From Heloderma charlesbogerti (taxonomy: Eukaryota > Chordata > Lepidosauria > Squamata > Helodermatidae), in the NCBI GenBank assembly GCA_026122225.1, contig JANEZZ010002708.1, positions 1-64,000 on the forward strand: a DNA stretch of 64,000 nucleotides, written 5' to 3'. The notes under the pieces are model-generated. The model was not told the origin of the DNA. It made no database searches and saw only the letters and a list, made by a program, of their open reading frames with translations. Below are positions 29,601 to 34,539 of this stretch, piece after piece. The stretch's first letter is position 1, and each line of letters starts with the position of its first letter. The position numbers and the translations under genes are program-made.

Positions 29601-31019
29601 TATGACCCAACTAATGGTGGTTGGGAAACAGTACTCCCAGTCAAGGTTGCTGGGGGTGGGAGAGACTTTAGCCTCCTCCTACTCCAGTGATCACATCCCC
29701 CTGCAGGCAGCCTCAATTTTATTGCCAATCAATTTCATTGGGTAAACTCAAGTTCTAATGCAGTATGAGGAAAAGGAGGAGGCAGAAGTGCATTGCTGAC
29801 AGATTCAAGGTCAATTCAACGCCATTTGTAAGCCATGGTAGTCCATGAGAAAAAATATCCAAAATCCACCATCAGGCAATATCATTATTAGGACCAACCC
29901 AAATACACCGAACTGTGGGCAAGCTTTTGAGATCTCCAGATCTCTTCATCAGGTAAAACATTACAAAAAGCAGAGTGGGGGTCTGTGTTGTCAGATCCTT
30001 AAGAGGGGCAAATGGATTAGAGGAAGAGGAGCAAATGGATTAGACTCTGCTAGGCCTCATGCAGGTTTCAGGTTACACCTAGGACTGTTCACACCAAGCA
30101 GCAAACTAGTTCAGCCATTTTATAGCCTATGGCATACAGCGGTCGTCCAATGAACAAAACTTCAGCCAATTTGTTCTATGAGTTTTGACTGATTGATCGA
30201 CCAATTTCATTTCATATGAGCAAGAAAAATATGCCCAAAGCAAAAAATAAAATGAGAGCATGCTTCCTTTGTTTTAAGACGATATGCAGGGCTGCCAAAG
30301 CGAGCAACTGTCTGTTCCAAAGATTACATTTGATCCACTCCTATGTTAACCATGTAATATCATCATCAACAACACTATCATTATGAATATTAATATCCCA
30401 TTCTTTTACTTTGGTAGTCAGACCGGTTTACAACTGACCATACAACAAAAGACAGCATGAAATGCACAACAAACAATTTTAAAAAAAATCAGTAGCCATT
30501 CGGAAACCCCTATACAACTTGCATTGGTCTATCAAGTCCAGTATGGTCTCTTTGACTGGCAGCAATTGTCCAGCAAAAAAAGGGAGTCTTTTCCATCACC
30601 TGTTACCTGATCTTTTTTACGCGAGATGCCAGGGATCGAACCTACGACATCCTGCATGAAAAGTACATGCTCTACCGCTGGGCTATGGCTACACCAACTA
30701 GATGGAGCTGCCTCATACCACATGGTCCATCTAGCCCAGTCCTAGAGGGTAGCAGTTCTAGAAAGATCCAGAAAGCAGGATAATACTCCCAGCCCTGATA
30801 GCCAAGAACCTTCTAACTGGAGATGCCTGGCTTTGGACCTGGGAGCCCCTTATGTTTAGAAAGCATGTGCTCTATCACTGAGCTATGCCCCCACTGTCAT
30901 ACAAATAAAGAGCATGTCATGATAAGAGCGAGCTTTCTTTTCTCACCTGCGCAGTTAGGTTCGCCAAGCAAAAGCAAAGTGGTGGAGATGCAAAAGGCAA
31001 CCTGGAGAGCTTTGTCCAT
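2440..31019 (-). CDS. KBP: Kainate-binding-protein-like ionotropic glutamate receptor, eight coding exons, 3' end missing
   Basis: Joined exons (31019-30947, 16672-16641, 10465-10403, 8384-8205, 6673-6447, 4849-4758, 3687-3470, 2665-2440) give 1111 coding bases, about 370 residues, with every splice phase consistent. Order in the protein: signal peptide (1-24), short linker, S1 half of the ligand-binding domain (about 48-165), M1 (about 168-192), pore loop (about 208-222), M3 (about 234-258), then S2 to the break at residue 370. There is no amino-terminal domain, as in bird and frog kainate-binding proteins. Residues that contact glutamate in the family are present: Pro124, Thr126, Arg131 in S1, Ser288-Ser289-Thr290 and Glu338 in S2. 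The Q/R position is Leu221. The M3 gate motif, usually SYTANLAAF, reads AYIAGFSFV, so channel function is doubtful. The end of S2, M4 and the tail are not in the window. The protein should sit in the plasma membrane and bind glutamate or kainate; this is inferred from the family. A full-length GluK subunit is excluded by the missing amino-terminal domain. Confidence 0.9.
3470..3687 (-). CDS. KBP: KBP exon 7: M3 and start of S2
   Basis: 218 bp, acceptor 'gcctttgcag', donor 'aag/gtgtgc', phases 1 to 0. It encodes PQPKSLSVRIISAIWWLFSI, the M3 helix, then QLSIQTFEDL and GTMEGSSTLLYFK of S2. The nine-residue gate motif is strongly altered (AYIAGFSFV), while the S2 ligand-contact serines and threonine are kept. 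Confidence 0.92.
3868..4203 (-). repeat. tRNA-derived SINE split by a 5S/CR1 SINE
   Basis: The right part (4048-4203), read on the minus strand, has a tRNA-like head with a box A ('cagt..'-region decayed) and the phrase 'tgctttgcatgcagaaggtc', followed by body sequence. The left part (3868-3908) is the 'aaggcagctccc' tail. The same SINE, better preserved, is at 5078-5255. The interval between the parts is filled by the chimeric element at 3909-4047. Confidence 0.6.
3909..4047 (-). mobile_element. 5S-rRNA-derived SINE with a CR1-type 3' tail, copy 1
   Basis: On the minus strand the element begins with 5S rRNA-like sequence (for example 'gaagctaagcagggtcag', then 'tggatgggagaccgcctggg'), including the internal polymerase III control region, and runs into a CR1-like 3' end that finishes 'cctatgattctatgatc'. 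The same junction occurs at 60485-60690. Two copies with the same fusion mean a SINE family (SINE3 class by structure) and not a chance neighbourhood. Confidence 0.75.
4290..4520. repeat. A-rich low-complexity stretch
   Basis: The plus strand is rich in 'aacaacaac' and 'aaataaaaat' runs (about 4340-4510). No coding signal is seen. It may be the tail of an old retroelement. Confidence 0.5.
4758..4849 (-). CDS. KBP: KBP exon 6: pore loop
   Basis: 92 bp, acceptor 'gttttcctag', donor gtaag, phases 2 to 1. It encodes MSPCEWDGNEENRFTFLNSL followed by WFGVGSFTLQG, the re-entrant pore loop. In AMPA and kainate channels the corresponding tip is MQQG; here it is TLQG, placing leucine at the Q/R site. 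Confidence 0.92.
5078..5255 (-). mobile_element. tRNA-derived SINE (alanine-like head)
   Basis: Read on the minus strand it begins 'ccgtggctcagtggcagag', a polymerase III box A, followed by 'ctgctttgcgtgcggaaggt' and a box B-like 'aagttgaatccc', and ends in 'aaggcagcttcctgggttcc'. Other copies, mostly on the minus strand, are at 3868, 10812, 30533, 30700, 39335, 40235 and 40590; one at 18806 is on the plus strand. Confidence 0.7.
5400..5720 (-). mobile_element. L2-clade LINE fragment (after the reverse-transcriptase core)
   Basis: The minus strand encodes LGVLLDSELTGEAQ, ARSACYQLR and VIHALVKC, the pattern of L2-type ORF2 just after the catalytic core. It is an intronic fragment with no flanking exon. 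Confidence 0.6.
5985..6095. repeat. Short A-rich minisatellite
   Basis: Three to four imperfect units of the form 'atgtgcagacacagtaaaaa' follow each other. It lies in KBP intron 5, just before a Sauria SINE. Confidence 0.6.
6180..6415 (-). mobile_element. Sauria-type SINE
   Basis: On the minus strand it has a tRNA-like head ('gttggactgggagtcggg', 'gatccgggttctagtccc'), the body 'ctcagccatggaagctcact', a 'cctcacagggttgttgtt' block and the BovB-like tail 'aggatataaatgaaataaat'. Its head lies about 31 bp from the donor of KBP exon 5, in the same orientation as the gene. Confidence 0.85.
6447..6673 (-). CDS. KBP: KBP exon 5: rest of S1 and membrane segment M1
   Basis: 227 bp, acceptor 'tcctgacag', donor gtgaaa, entering in phase 0 and leaving in phase 2. 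It encodes EADLAVAPLTITSARE, which carries the Pro, Thr and Arg that bind the glutamate carboxylates, then DFTQPFLHTGIGILL and the first membrane segment after FLTPFSKETWGG. A Sauria SINE starts only about 31 bp into the following intron. Confidence 0.93.
6770..7378 (+). mobile_element. CR1/L3-type LINE 3' fragment
   Basis: The plus strand encodes KRTTKVNKGPEQLPYEERL and RRFRTDTRKDFFTQC, the usual C-terminal pattern of CR1-type ORF2, with a decayed frame. It ends in the 3' sequence 'gaatgctggactaaatag' and 'ccagcagggctcttcttac'. This is a single copy of the sequence that is multiplied into arrays at 26.4 and 28.7 kb. Confidence 0.8.
8080..8178 (+). mobile_element. L2-type LINE 3' tail
   Basis: It contains 'cgccgcccagagagcttcgg' and 'gcagtatagaaatgtaatca', the usual L2-type tail in this window (also at 28368, 39510 and 51430). 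It ends about 27 bp from the splice donor of KBP exon 4, antisense to the gene. Confidence 0.65.
8205..8384 (-). CDS. KBP: KBP exon 4: S1 segment
   Basis: This exon encodes 60 residues from EDPYVMARGTELEGYC to GEVVRK, the S1 lobe, with the family signatures EGYCIDLL, KYGAL and NGNWSGMIGE. The acceptor is 'catccatag' and the donor gtaag; phase is 0 at both ends. An L2-type LINE tail in the intron ends about 27 bp from the donor. Confidence 0.93.
8400..9146. other. Unassigned KBP intron sequence
   Basis: No exon, repeat family or RNA gene was recognised between exon 4 and the hAT element. The ORFs here are short and without known signatures. Confidence 0.4.
9147..9689. mobile_element. hAT-type non-autonomous element with a nested palindrome
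   Basis: 543 bp. It starts TAGGGATG and ends CATCCCTA, and is flanked by gccctgcc on the left and gcccctgcc on the right, an 8-bp target duplication with one slipped base. The centre (9336-9437) is a perfect 44-bp inverted repeat around a 14-base loop. It contains no transposase. A related element in the opposite orientation is at 57920-58478. Confidence 0.8.
9336..9437. repeat. Perfect 44-bp inverted repeat made of smaller hairpins
   Basis: The arms 9336-9379 and 9394-9437 are exact reverse complements. Each arm is itself a hairpin: GATAGGCTACGT, eight bases, then ACGTAGCCTATC. The DNA could fold either as one long cruciform or as two small ones. Confidence 0.95.
9700..10402. other. Unassigned KBP intron sequence
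   Basis: C-rich and G-rich runs occur around 10100-10290. No recognisable exon or repeat family was found. Confidence 0.4.
10403..10465 (-). CDS. KBP: KBP exon 3: linker and first S1 strand
   Basis: This 63-bp exon has a 'catccacag' acceptor and a gtaag donor. It codes for 21 residues ending TVYVTTIL, the start of the ligand-binding domain that in relatives reads like VVTTILEEPYVM across the junction with the next exon. Phase is 0 at both ends. Confidence 0.88.
10505..10552. repeat. (CA)n microsatellite
   Basis: Interrupted CA repeats on the plus strand, about 40 bp upstream of KBP exon 3 in the gene's direction. Confidence 0.9.
10812..11290 (-). mobile_element. tRNA-derived SINE interrupted by a Sauria SINE
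   Basis: The tail part 'aacataggaaggtgcctta' (10817-10840) and the body 'ctgagtcagacaattggccc' (from 11042) are halves of one SINE, separated by the insertion at 10843-11038. The head, with 'gcaggtggtctgcccctgag' on the plus strand, is near 11265-11290. Confidence 0.65.
10843..11038 (+). mobile_element. Sauria-type SINE inserted in another SINE
   Basis: It has 'ggactgggagtcagccatg', 'ccccacagggttgttgtgag' and a 'gataatgatgataataat' tail. It is flanked by the short duplication 'atactg' (10837-10842 and 11039-11044). The part of the head holding box B is deleted. Confidence 0.75.
11536..11715. repeat. CR1-like tail followed by a minisatellite
   Basis: 'gaattggaaggggtcttgga' followed by 'catctagtc' resembles an old CR1 3' end in reverse orientation. 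From about 11597 the unit 'tgcaggaatcttgcaacta' recurs about three times with changes. Confidence 0.55.
12036..12935 (-). mobile_element. CR1/L3-type LINE 3' fragment split by a hAT element
   Basis: 12036-12156 (for example 'cagactgtcccagcgtc' and 'tattgtgaggaagtttctcc') continues at 12845-12935 ('tttctcctaatgtttagccc'). Both are reverse-strand pieces of one CR1-type 3' region. The break coincides with the 8-bp duplication of the inserted element. Confidence 0.7.
12157..12844. mobile_element. hAT-type element, 688 bp, exact 8-bp target duplication
   Basis: It starts TAGTGCTGTGC and ends GCAGAGCTCTA, an imperfect terminal inverted repeat. The flanks are gtttctcc at 12149-12156 and gtttctcc at 12845-12852. 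It carries no transposase reading frame. Confidence 0.8.
13047..13478. repeat. 432-bp tandem duplication, copy 1
   Basis: It begins 'tgttcgaactcccaaattc' and ends 'ggatcaatttgtgtc', and is followed at once by a second copy. The unit includes a GC-rich run near 13308-13330. No protein signature was recognised; its small ORFs are repeated in both copies because 432 is a multiple of three. Confidence 0.95.
13479..13910. repeat. 432-bp tandem duplication, copy 2
   Basis: Nearly identical to copy 1. I counted about eight differences, and at least four are CpG changed to TpG or CpA, for example 'ttcgaac' to 'ttcaaac' and 'cctcggc' to 'ccttggc'. Confidence 0.95.
14430..15125 (-). mobile_element. 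L2-clade LINE 3' part
   Basis: The minus strand encodes TSKLDYCDALHMRLPLKMG, LVQNAAARLRTGTRKSEH and VLTYKAIHGLGPK, then AFSVVAPPVR, the conserved C-terminal region of L2-type ORF2, with frame breaks. It ends in a TTTTA-rich tail near 14430-14460. Confidence 0.85.
15787..16519. mobile_element. hAT-type element, 733 bp, target duplication CTTGCAAG
   Basis: It starts TGGGGATG and ends CATCCCTA. The flanks CTTGCAAG (15779-15786) and CTTGCAAG (16520-16527) are identical and themselves palindromic. The interior is rich in 'ttgcacaaattgc'-like words. It ends about 120 bp from KBP micro-exon 2. Confidence 0.82.
16641..16672 (-). CDS. KBP: KBP micro-exon 2 (32 bp)
   Basis: A T-rich acceptor ending 'tactttcag' and a 'gtgcgt' donor enclose 32 bases. 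Read in phase 1 they code for GATEDGDSISK and leave phase 0, which is exactly what exon 1 delivers and exon 3 needs. Without this exon the signal peptide and exon 3 are out of frame. It encodes part of the short hydrophilic linker after the signal peptide. Evidence is splice sites plus phase only; a transcript would settle it. Confidence 0.7.
16673..17319. other. Unassigned KBP intron 1 sequence
   Basis: It holds an acceptor tract next to micro-exon 2, and then sequence with no clear repeat family. An A-run lies near 17200. Confidence 0.4.
17320..17745. repeat. Interspersed repeat of uncertain class
   Basis: It contains 'agagtcttgtagcacctt', 'agcataagctttcatgaac' and 'ccacttcatcggatgcat', a phrase common in reptile genomes. 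A related but diverged phrase ('gcaagcttttgagatctcc', then 'ctcttcatcagg') is at 29920-29955. No coding capacity was recognised. Confidence 0.5.
17750..18800. other. Unassigned KBP intron 1 sequence
   Basis: No exon or clear repeat was recognised. 'caggcattgtgggacaggta' near 18017-18036 and nearby 'agagccaggcat'/'atgcctggctct' words form small inverted repeats of no clear meaning. Confidence 0.35.
18806..18960 (+). mobile_element. tRNA-derived SINE
   Basis: It begins 'caccgtggctccgtggtag' (box A), then 'cacctgctttgcacacaaat' and 'tttcaatcccag' (box B), and ends near 'agagtagacaatatagggc'. It is the plus-strand copy of the family at 5078. Confidence 0.7.
19385..19515 (+). mobile_element. LINE or SINE 3' tail ending 'ggcagcttcctatgttcc'
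   Basis: It shares the tail of the tRNA-derived SINEs ('gatagaaggcagcttcctat') but lacks a tRNA head. It is probably a truncated copy of that SINE or of the LINE that mobilises it. Confidence 0.5.
19727..20983 (+). mobile_element. BovB (RTE) LINE, 5'-truncated and decayed
   Basis: The plus strand encodes the second half of a BovB reverse transcriptase: VQAGFRRGRGTGDQIANIRW, CFIDYAKAFDCVDHNKLW, RQGCILSPCLFNLY, LRYADDTTLMAES with the catalytic YADD, then SRDITLPTKVR and CESWTIRKAERRRIDAFELW. It ends in an (aac)n tail. It is dead: one base is missing near 19991, and in-frame TGA stops lie at about 20635 and 20755, both where relatives have CGA. It sits in KBP intron 1 and is antisense to the gene. 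RTE elements of this kind are typical of squamates and are known for horizontal transfer between vertebrates. Confidence 0.93.
20990..22868. other. Unassigned KBP intron 1 sequence
   Basis: There is no exon. At 21742-21790 a 16-base word, 'cctcagggaaattcac', is repeated about three times. At 22190-22690 there is a GC-rich stretch with Ser/Glu-rich reading frames on both strands that look like an old mobile-element coding fragment; I could not assign a family. Confidence 0.4.
22869..24044. mobile_element. DNA element with AGGCCCC ends, containing a SINE
   Basis: The left end AGGCCCCGTCTACATGG and the right end (reverse complement AGGCCCCATCTACACGA) match at 14 of 17 bases, a terminal inverted repeat. 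No clear target duplication was found. Inside, at 22958-23294, is a different SINE. GC-rich sequence follows, including 'aaaatggtggccggagcg'. Confidence 0.55.
22958..23294 (-). mobile_element. Squamate SINE (minus strand)
   Basis: On the plus strand it runs from 'ataaaaaggtaaaggtgtcc' through 'catgtccgactctagggtgc', 'tcatgtggccggcatgact' and 'tttcgaactgctaggttggc' to 'cttaaccactaagccaccgc', which read in reverse is a tRNA-like head. It resembles a SINE common in Anolis and other lizards; the exact family was not confirmed. Confidence 0.65.
24540..25100 (-). mobile_element. L2-clade LINE 3' fragment split by a Sauria SINE
   Basis: 24566-24793 on the minus strand encodes LILAFKALNGLGPHHLKDCL and RAFSVVAPTLWNFLPRK, the L2-type C-terminus. 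The element seems to resume after the SINE at 25026 ('gtggaattggacctagaag'). The SINE fills 24797-25024. Confidence 0.75.
24797..25024 (-). mobile_element. Sauria-type SINE inserted in an L2 LINE
   Basis: On the minus strand the head is at the right ('gagagcgttggactgggag', 'gatccgggttctagccccc') and the tail at the left ends in (tcaa)n, seen as ttgattgattgattg on the plus strand. Confidence 0.85.
25816..26103 (-). mobile_element. CR1-type LINE ORF1 fragment with a CxxC...CxxC motif
   Basis: The minus strand encodes VVTCKVCSMFVFLPEINM and YMCNECKMITLLEEKVRGLE, a zinc-finger-like CxxC...CxxC followed by a coiled-coil start, as in CR1-type ORF1. It is bounded by two copies, about 241 bp apart, of 'caaagccttaacttctctgt' / 'caaagccttaaattctctgt'. 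It is not a KBP exon. Confidence 0.55.
26355..26938 (-). repeat. 88-bp minisatellite array from a LINE 3' end, array 1
   Basis: Seven units start at about 26363, 26456, 26529, 26617, 26705, 26793 and 26881. The period is 88 bp, except one 73-bp unit that lacks 15 bp. The unit contains 'gagaagagccctgctggatc' and 'accaagggtccatctagtc'. The later units are almost identical, which suggests recent expansion. The last unit joins directly to CR1/L3-type 3' sequence. Confidence 0.95.
26939..27190 (-). mobile_element. CR1/L3-type LINE 3' end next to array 1
   Basis: On the plus strand it reads 'cacacagcggtcaaccagct', 'atggatagccttctcctcca' and 'aagccacttaaaacctgctg', the reverse complement of a CR1/L3-type 3' region. 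Confidence 0.75.
27191..27916. other. Spacer between the two inverted arrays
   Basis: Mixed sequence with CCACCACC and GTGGTGGTGG runs (27432-27445, 27651-27665). The plus-strand ORFs have no known signature. Confidence 0.4.
27917..27975. repeat. (CCTT)n microsatellite
   Basis: Repeats of ccctcct, ccttccct and cttcctt on the plus strand. Confidence 0.9.
28368..28447 (+). mobile_element. L2-type LINE 3' tail
   Basis: 'aactggccagagagcttcgg' followed by 'gttgtatagaaatgtaatca', as at 8080-8178. Confidence 0.6.
28610..28740 (+). mobile_element. CR1/L3-type LINE 3' end next to array 2
   Basis: It contains 'gccagggaacatgggcggga', 'cttgtgggttcccagtcgac' and 'gtcactgtgtgaacagaatg', the plus-strand version of the sequence at 26939-27190. 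Confidence 0.75.
28741..29612 (+). repeat. 88-bp minisatellite array from a LINE 3' end, array 2
   Basis: About ten units, each with 'ctagatggacccttggtctg' and 'atccagcagggctct', 88-91 bp long. The unit is the reverse complement of the array 1 unit. In several units 'tgctggac' is expanded to 'tgctgctggac'. Confidence 0.95.
29613..30532. other. Unassigned KBP intron 1 sequence
   Basis: No exon. 29920-29955 resembles the repeat at 17320-17745. Confidence 0.35.
30533..30700 (-). mobile_element. tRNA-derived SINE
   Basis: On the plus strand: 'tgactggcagcaattgtcca', then 'ccagggatcgaacctacgac' (box B reversed) and 'gctctaccgctgggctatgg' (box A reversed). Confidence 0.6.
30701..30892 (-). mobile_element. 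tRNA-derived SINE, next to another copy
   Basis: It runs from 'agatggagctgcctcatacc' (tail) to 'gctctatcactgagctatgc' (head reversed) and lies end to end with the copy at 30533. It is 55 bp from the donor of KBP exon 1. Confidence 0.65.
30947..31019 (-). CDS. KBP: KBP exon 1: start codon and signal peptide
   Basis: The minus strand reads ATG at 31019-31017 followed by 23 further codons: a lysine near the start, a hydrophobic core (AFCISTTLLLLG) and a cleavage-like end (NCA/G). The exon ends after one base of the next codon at a gtgag donor. That phase fits the 32-bp exon 2 exactly. The stretch just upstream, 'ttttactccaacag', could be a splice acceptor, so a separate 5' UTR exon is possible. 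Confidence 0.8.
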
Positions 31020-31076
31020 CGGTGCAGAAGTTGCAGCTGCCAGTAGGGGAGCCCTGTTGGAGTAAAATGCAGAGCA
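31020..31076 (-). other. KBP 5' flank or 5' UTR, shared with 34484-34536 in opposite orientation
   Basis: On the minus strand, 'ttttactccaacaggg', 'ctcccctactggcag' and 'tgcaacttctgc' come immediately before the start codon. The plus strand at 34484-34536 has nearly the same words. Either a repeat supplies the KBP leader or the leader was duplicated. Confidence 0.5.
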
Positions 31077-31229
31077 GGTTGTTGTGATTTATTTCACACC
31101 TATTCTTTCAGGGGGGGAAATAGGGAACTGTACCACTTCAGAATAGTGATAGTGGCATCAGTCACGTGGAATATTCCCCCACATGAAAAGAAGAAGAAAA
31201 TACCACCCTCCTCCAGGCCTGTGGAAATC

Positions 31230-31660
31230 TAACACCAAGGAGAATGGTTCTTGCCTAGCTTTCATCCTGACATGCTAGATTACTACTTGCAGGAAGTTTT
31301 TTTTAAATGGGAGAGTGTCCAGTCATGCACCGGAAAGCATTCTGAAGTGATGGGACTCCAGCAGGACTGTACCACATGCGTTTCCTGATGGTGTGAATTA
31401 CTGATGGGCAACAGTCCCAGCAGATGGGATTATTCAGTACAAGAAAGGGCACAGTATTGAAAGAAGTTACACATTGTTCCCCTCCCAAAGCTGGGTCCTG
31501 AACTGAGGGGTGGGGTGGGGGCATGGGGGGGGAGGCAATATGCTTCTATAATGCTTCGTGTGCTTGAACATACAGACACACAACTCCCAGGGGCCCAGGG
31601 CTGATATCAGAACATGGGGAGAAGAAGGAGGTAATATGGGGTGCTGTGTGGAGGAGGGAG
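31230..31660 (+). repeat. Interspersed repeat, copy 1
   Basis: 'ccagcaggactgtaccacat', 'tcctgatggtgtgaatt' and 'gaggcaatat' recur in diverged form at 33345-33405 and 33898-34165. The class was not recognised. Confidence 0.45.
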
Positions 31661-33009
31661 CTGGAACTGAAGTAAGGATTTCACAGGCCTTTAATTAAGA
31701 AGAAAGCATCAGCTAGGCACGTGTGCAAACTCCAGAATAACAATAAAAAGCAAACAAAGATGAATAGAATTGAAAAGATTAAAACTGAATCTAAAAATGT
31801 AGATTATTATTATTTTTTTAATCATTCATCAAACAAAGTTTATTAGAAGCTTTGTAAACAGTTCCGCTCCTGTGCCAGTGTGCAACCAGTTCATCAGCAG
31901 CCAGGCAAAATGATTCCACAGATGAGCAGTTGGACATCACGGGCTAAGCCACAGGGGTAAGAAGAAGCATCCCCAGAAAAGCCAGACATATCTTTTCCTG
32001 GGATGTGCTGGAATCCAAGGATGTGTGAAAAAATTTTTTTCCCAGAATTTACCCAGTTTGCACCTCCCAGAACCGAATGCGGACCTGAATGCAATCTGTG
32101 GTTGAAGTCTGTACATGTCCAAGCATGCAAAGCAATTCACAGACGGAGAATACTATGACTGCAAAATGCAAACTTTTGAAAAACGAGGACAAATGCAACT
32201 TAAGCAACGGGAGAAAACTACGTACATCTCAAAGATGTGCACAATTGATGCGTCCATCTGGAAAACTGCACACAAAAATATGTATGGAGTTATTTGTGGA
32301 AGGAAAAAACAAAGTTCACAATCTGATACAGACACAAGTCGGAACGAGTTTAGAGGTGAAATTCAGAGACCTCGATTAGCTCAGGTTTTGCTAATTCACA
32401 CTTCCCCAGGGGTGTGTGGAAGTTCCCAGAGAAATTTCACAAGCCTTATCCAAACTCTGTTTGGCCTCTCTCAAAATCTCCTCCAGAGATTGCTCCTGAA
32501 CAAATACCTCGACACCACTGGGCAAAACTTAGTAGCAGCTTTCCCACCCTATACTGATACCTGGAAGCCAAATTAGCAGGATTTTATATGCTGATGCCAG
32601 CCCTGCCTTGCATCTACCAGCCTTTGGGATCCATCAAGGGCCCCAAATAGATCAATTCTTGTCACACCCAGGGAGTAGGATTTTCATCGGATGTTCATCC
32701 AAACTCCCCATCAAGCATGCTGTGTGGATGCACCTTTTAAACGGAAACAGATCCTTTCATAACCCTGGGATTACAAAGAGTGGGGAAGATGACAAATGAA
32801 CTCTCCTTTCCTATGTCCAGAGAAAGAGCGGGTGCTGTTCTTGGGGGATTTGCCAGAGAGAAGAAATGTTGCTCCCTCTAAGCCTACAGCATCTCCTACT
32901 AAATATAATGCTCGAGGGGAATTGTGCACAGAAAAGAAAGAAATCGAAGTCGCAATTATTGGCTGAGGATGGTGAGGCAGGAAGTGGAGTGGCAGGGAAG
33001 CAGTTTAGA
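31661..33009. other. Intergenic sequence upstream of KBP
   Basis: No exon was recognised. 32018-32405 may be another degraded hAT-type element ('aaggatgtgtgaaaaaa' near the start, 'aattcacacttcccc' near the end), but I saw no target duplication. Confidence 0.35.
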
Positions 33010-33022
33010 TAATCTCACTTAC

Positions 33023-33120
33023 GGTTAGTGATTCTTCTGGCTTCGGCAGGACAGCCCAGCCCAGCAGCAGTAGCACCGATGGCCCAGCAAGGAGCTTCTG
33101 TGGAACGATCGCATAAATCA
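33023..33120 (-). other. Possible 5' UTR exon of KBP
   Basis: The minus strand has a strong donor, 'aacc/gtaagtgag', just below 33023, and the KBP start exon has an acceptor-like 'tactccaacag' ahead of its ATG. A leader exon ending at 33023 is therefore possible. No promoter was identified. Low confidence. Confidence 0.2.
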
Positions 33121-33344
33121 ACTGTACAGACCCTCTTGCTCAATTCAGACTTAGAGGAGGAGGAGCTTTGGGGGGGGGGTTTTTTCCAAAAAGGGAGTAG
33201 TGTTGTTGTTTTTCCAGTTCCTAGCTGGGAGAACATTGTGCAGCATTGGTTACTCTCCCAGTCGCTGAGCACCACATTTAGGCTACATTAAAAGAGCATT
33301 CTGCAGTTCAGAGAGGCCTGATGCACACTGCCGGTCGCAAAGTC

Positions 33345-34165
33345 AGGGGGAAATGGTCCTGGCCTTTCCCTGTCATGTTAGATTTCTACATGCAGGGAGT
33401 ATTTTTTTTTTTTAATTATTCATTCATTCATCCATTTCATTTCTATACTGCCCAATAGCTGACACTCTCTGGGCGGTTCACAAAAATTAAAACCACAAAG
33501 CGCAGCATAAAATATAAATATGAAAGCTTAAAACCACAATATAACAGTACAACCAGAATAAAGCCTAGCAGCAATGTAGGTCTAAAACGCCGGAGCTAAA
33601 AGATTAGGAACCCAAAATGCTAAAATTCTGAGAGAATAAAAAAGTTTTCACCTGGTGCTGGAAGGAGTATGACATAGGTGCCTGATGAACCTCTCTAGGG
33701 AGCTCATTCCACAGCCGGGGGGCCACAGCAGAAAAGGCCCTCTTCCTGGTAGCCACCCACCTCACTTCCTTTGGTGGGGGCTCCTGGAGAAGGACCTCTG
33801 AGGATGATCTTAGGGTCCAGGCAGGCACATATGGGAGGAGGCGATCCTTCAGGAAACCTTGCCCCAAGCCATTTAGGGCTCTGAATGTTAAAGACTGCAT
33901 TCAGTCCCAGCAGGACTGTACCATGTTGTTTTCCTGAACGTGTGGCTTGGCTCTTGGATGATGGGGGAAGTGACACAGCTGCTGGGATTTATCCAGTTCA
34001 GGGAAAAGCATGGTATTCAAACACCACTTGCTGGGGTTACCCATTACCCCCTGACCCACAACACAGGTCTTTCAATGCTTCACCCTTACCATACCCCTCA
34101 GAATTCCCCAAGGGCTAGTTTTGAAAAGGTGGGGGAAGGAGGCAATATGGGGTGCTTTGAGTAAG
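33345..34165 (+). repeat. Interspersed repeat, copy 2, split by an L2 LINE
   Basis: 33345-33405 ('ggtcctggcctttccctgtc', 'ctacatgcagggagt') and 33898-34165 ('cccagcaggactgtacc', 'gaggcaatatggggtgctt') match successive parts of 31230-31660. The L2 piece lies between them. Confidence 0.5.
33410..33897 (-). mobile_element. L2-clade LINE 3' end
   Basis: The minus strand encodes LTFRALNGLGQGFLKDRLL, RKRAFSAVAPRLWNELPREV and QVKTFLFSQNF, the L2-type C-terminus. The tail at the left is (ttca)n-like with a T-run. Confidence 0.85.
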
Positions 34166-34483
34166 GGCACCACAAGGCTGAGAAACGTTTCTGATGCGGT
34201 CCTGGAATATACAAGCCACAACCGGGAAAGGAGGTCCAGCATTTGCTGGCCTCGAACCAAAGAGTGGAAGTTGCGGGGAAGAAGACTTTGGCTAAATCTT
34301 AGAGGAGACACTTCCGAATGCTGTACTGAGGGCTGTCAAACGGTCTGCCTCAGGAGGTGGTGGGTTCTCTTTTGCTGAGGGGATCGGGCCAGATGGCCGC
34401 CTGTCAGGGATGCCGTTGCTACATCTTGCACTGAGCCGGGAGTAGATCAGGTGTGTTGAACCTCTTCCACCGGAGGGCCAAAT

Positions 34484-34536
34484 GCAGTTTTACTCCAACA
34501 GGGACTCCCCTGCTGGCAATGGCAACTTCTGCTACT
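34484..34536 (+). repeat. Partner of the KBP leader sequence
   Basis: 'gcagttttactccaacaggg', 'actcccctgctggca' and 'ggcaacttctgct' match the minus strand at 31020-31076. Confidence 0.55.
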
Positions 34537-34539
34537 CAC

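Noticed and set aside
33015..33275. Minus-strand 86-residue ORF as a coding first exon
   Set aside because: It lies in Ser/Pro low-complexity sequence with no signal peptide in frame. Only its donor site is notable, kept as a weak 5' UTR candidate.
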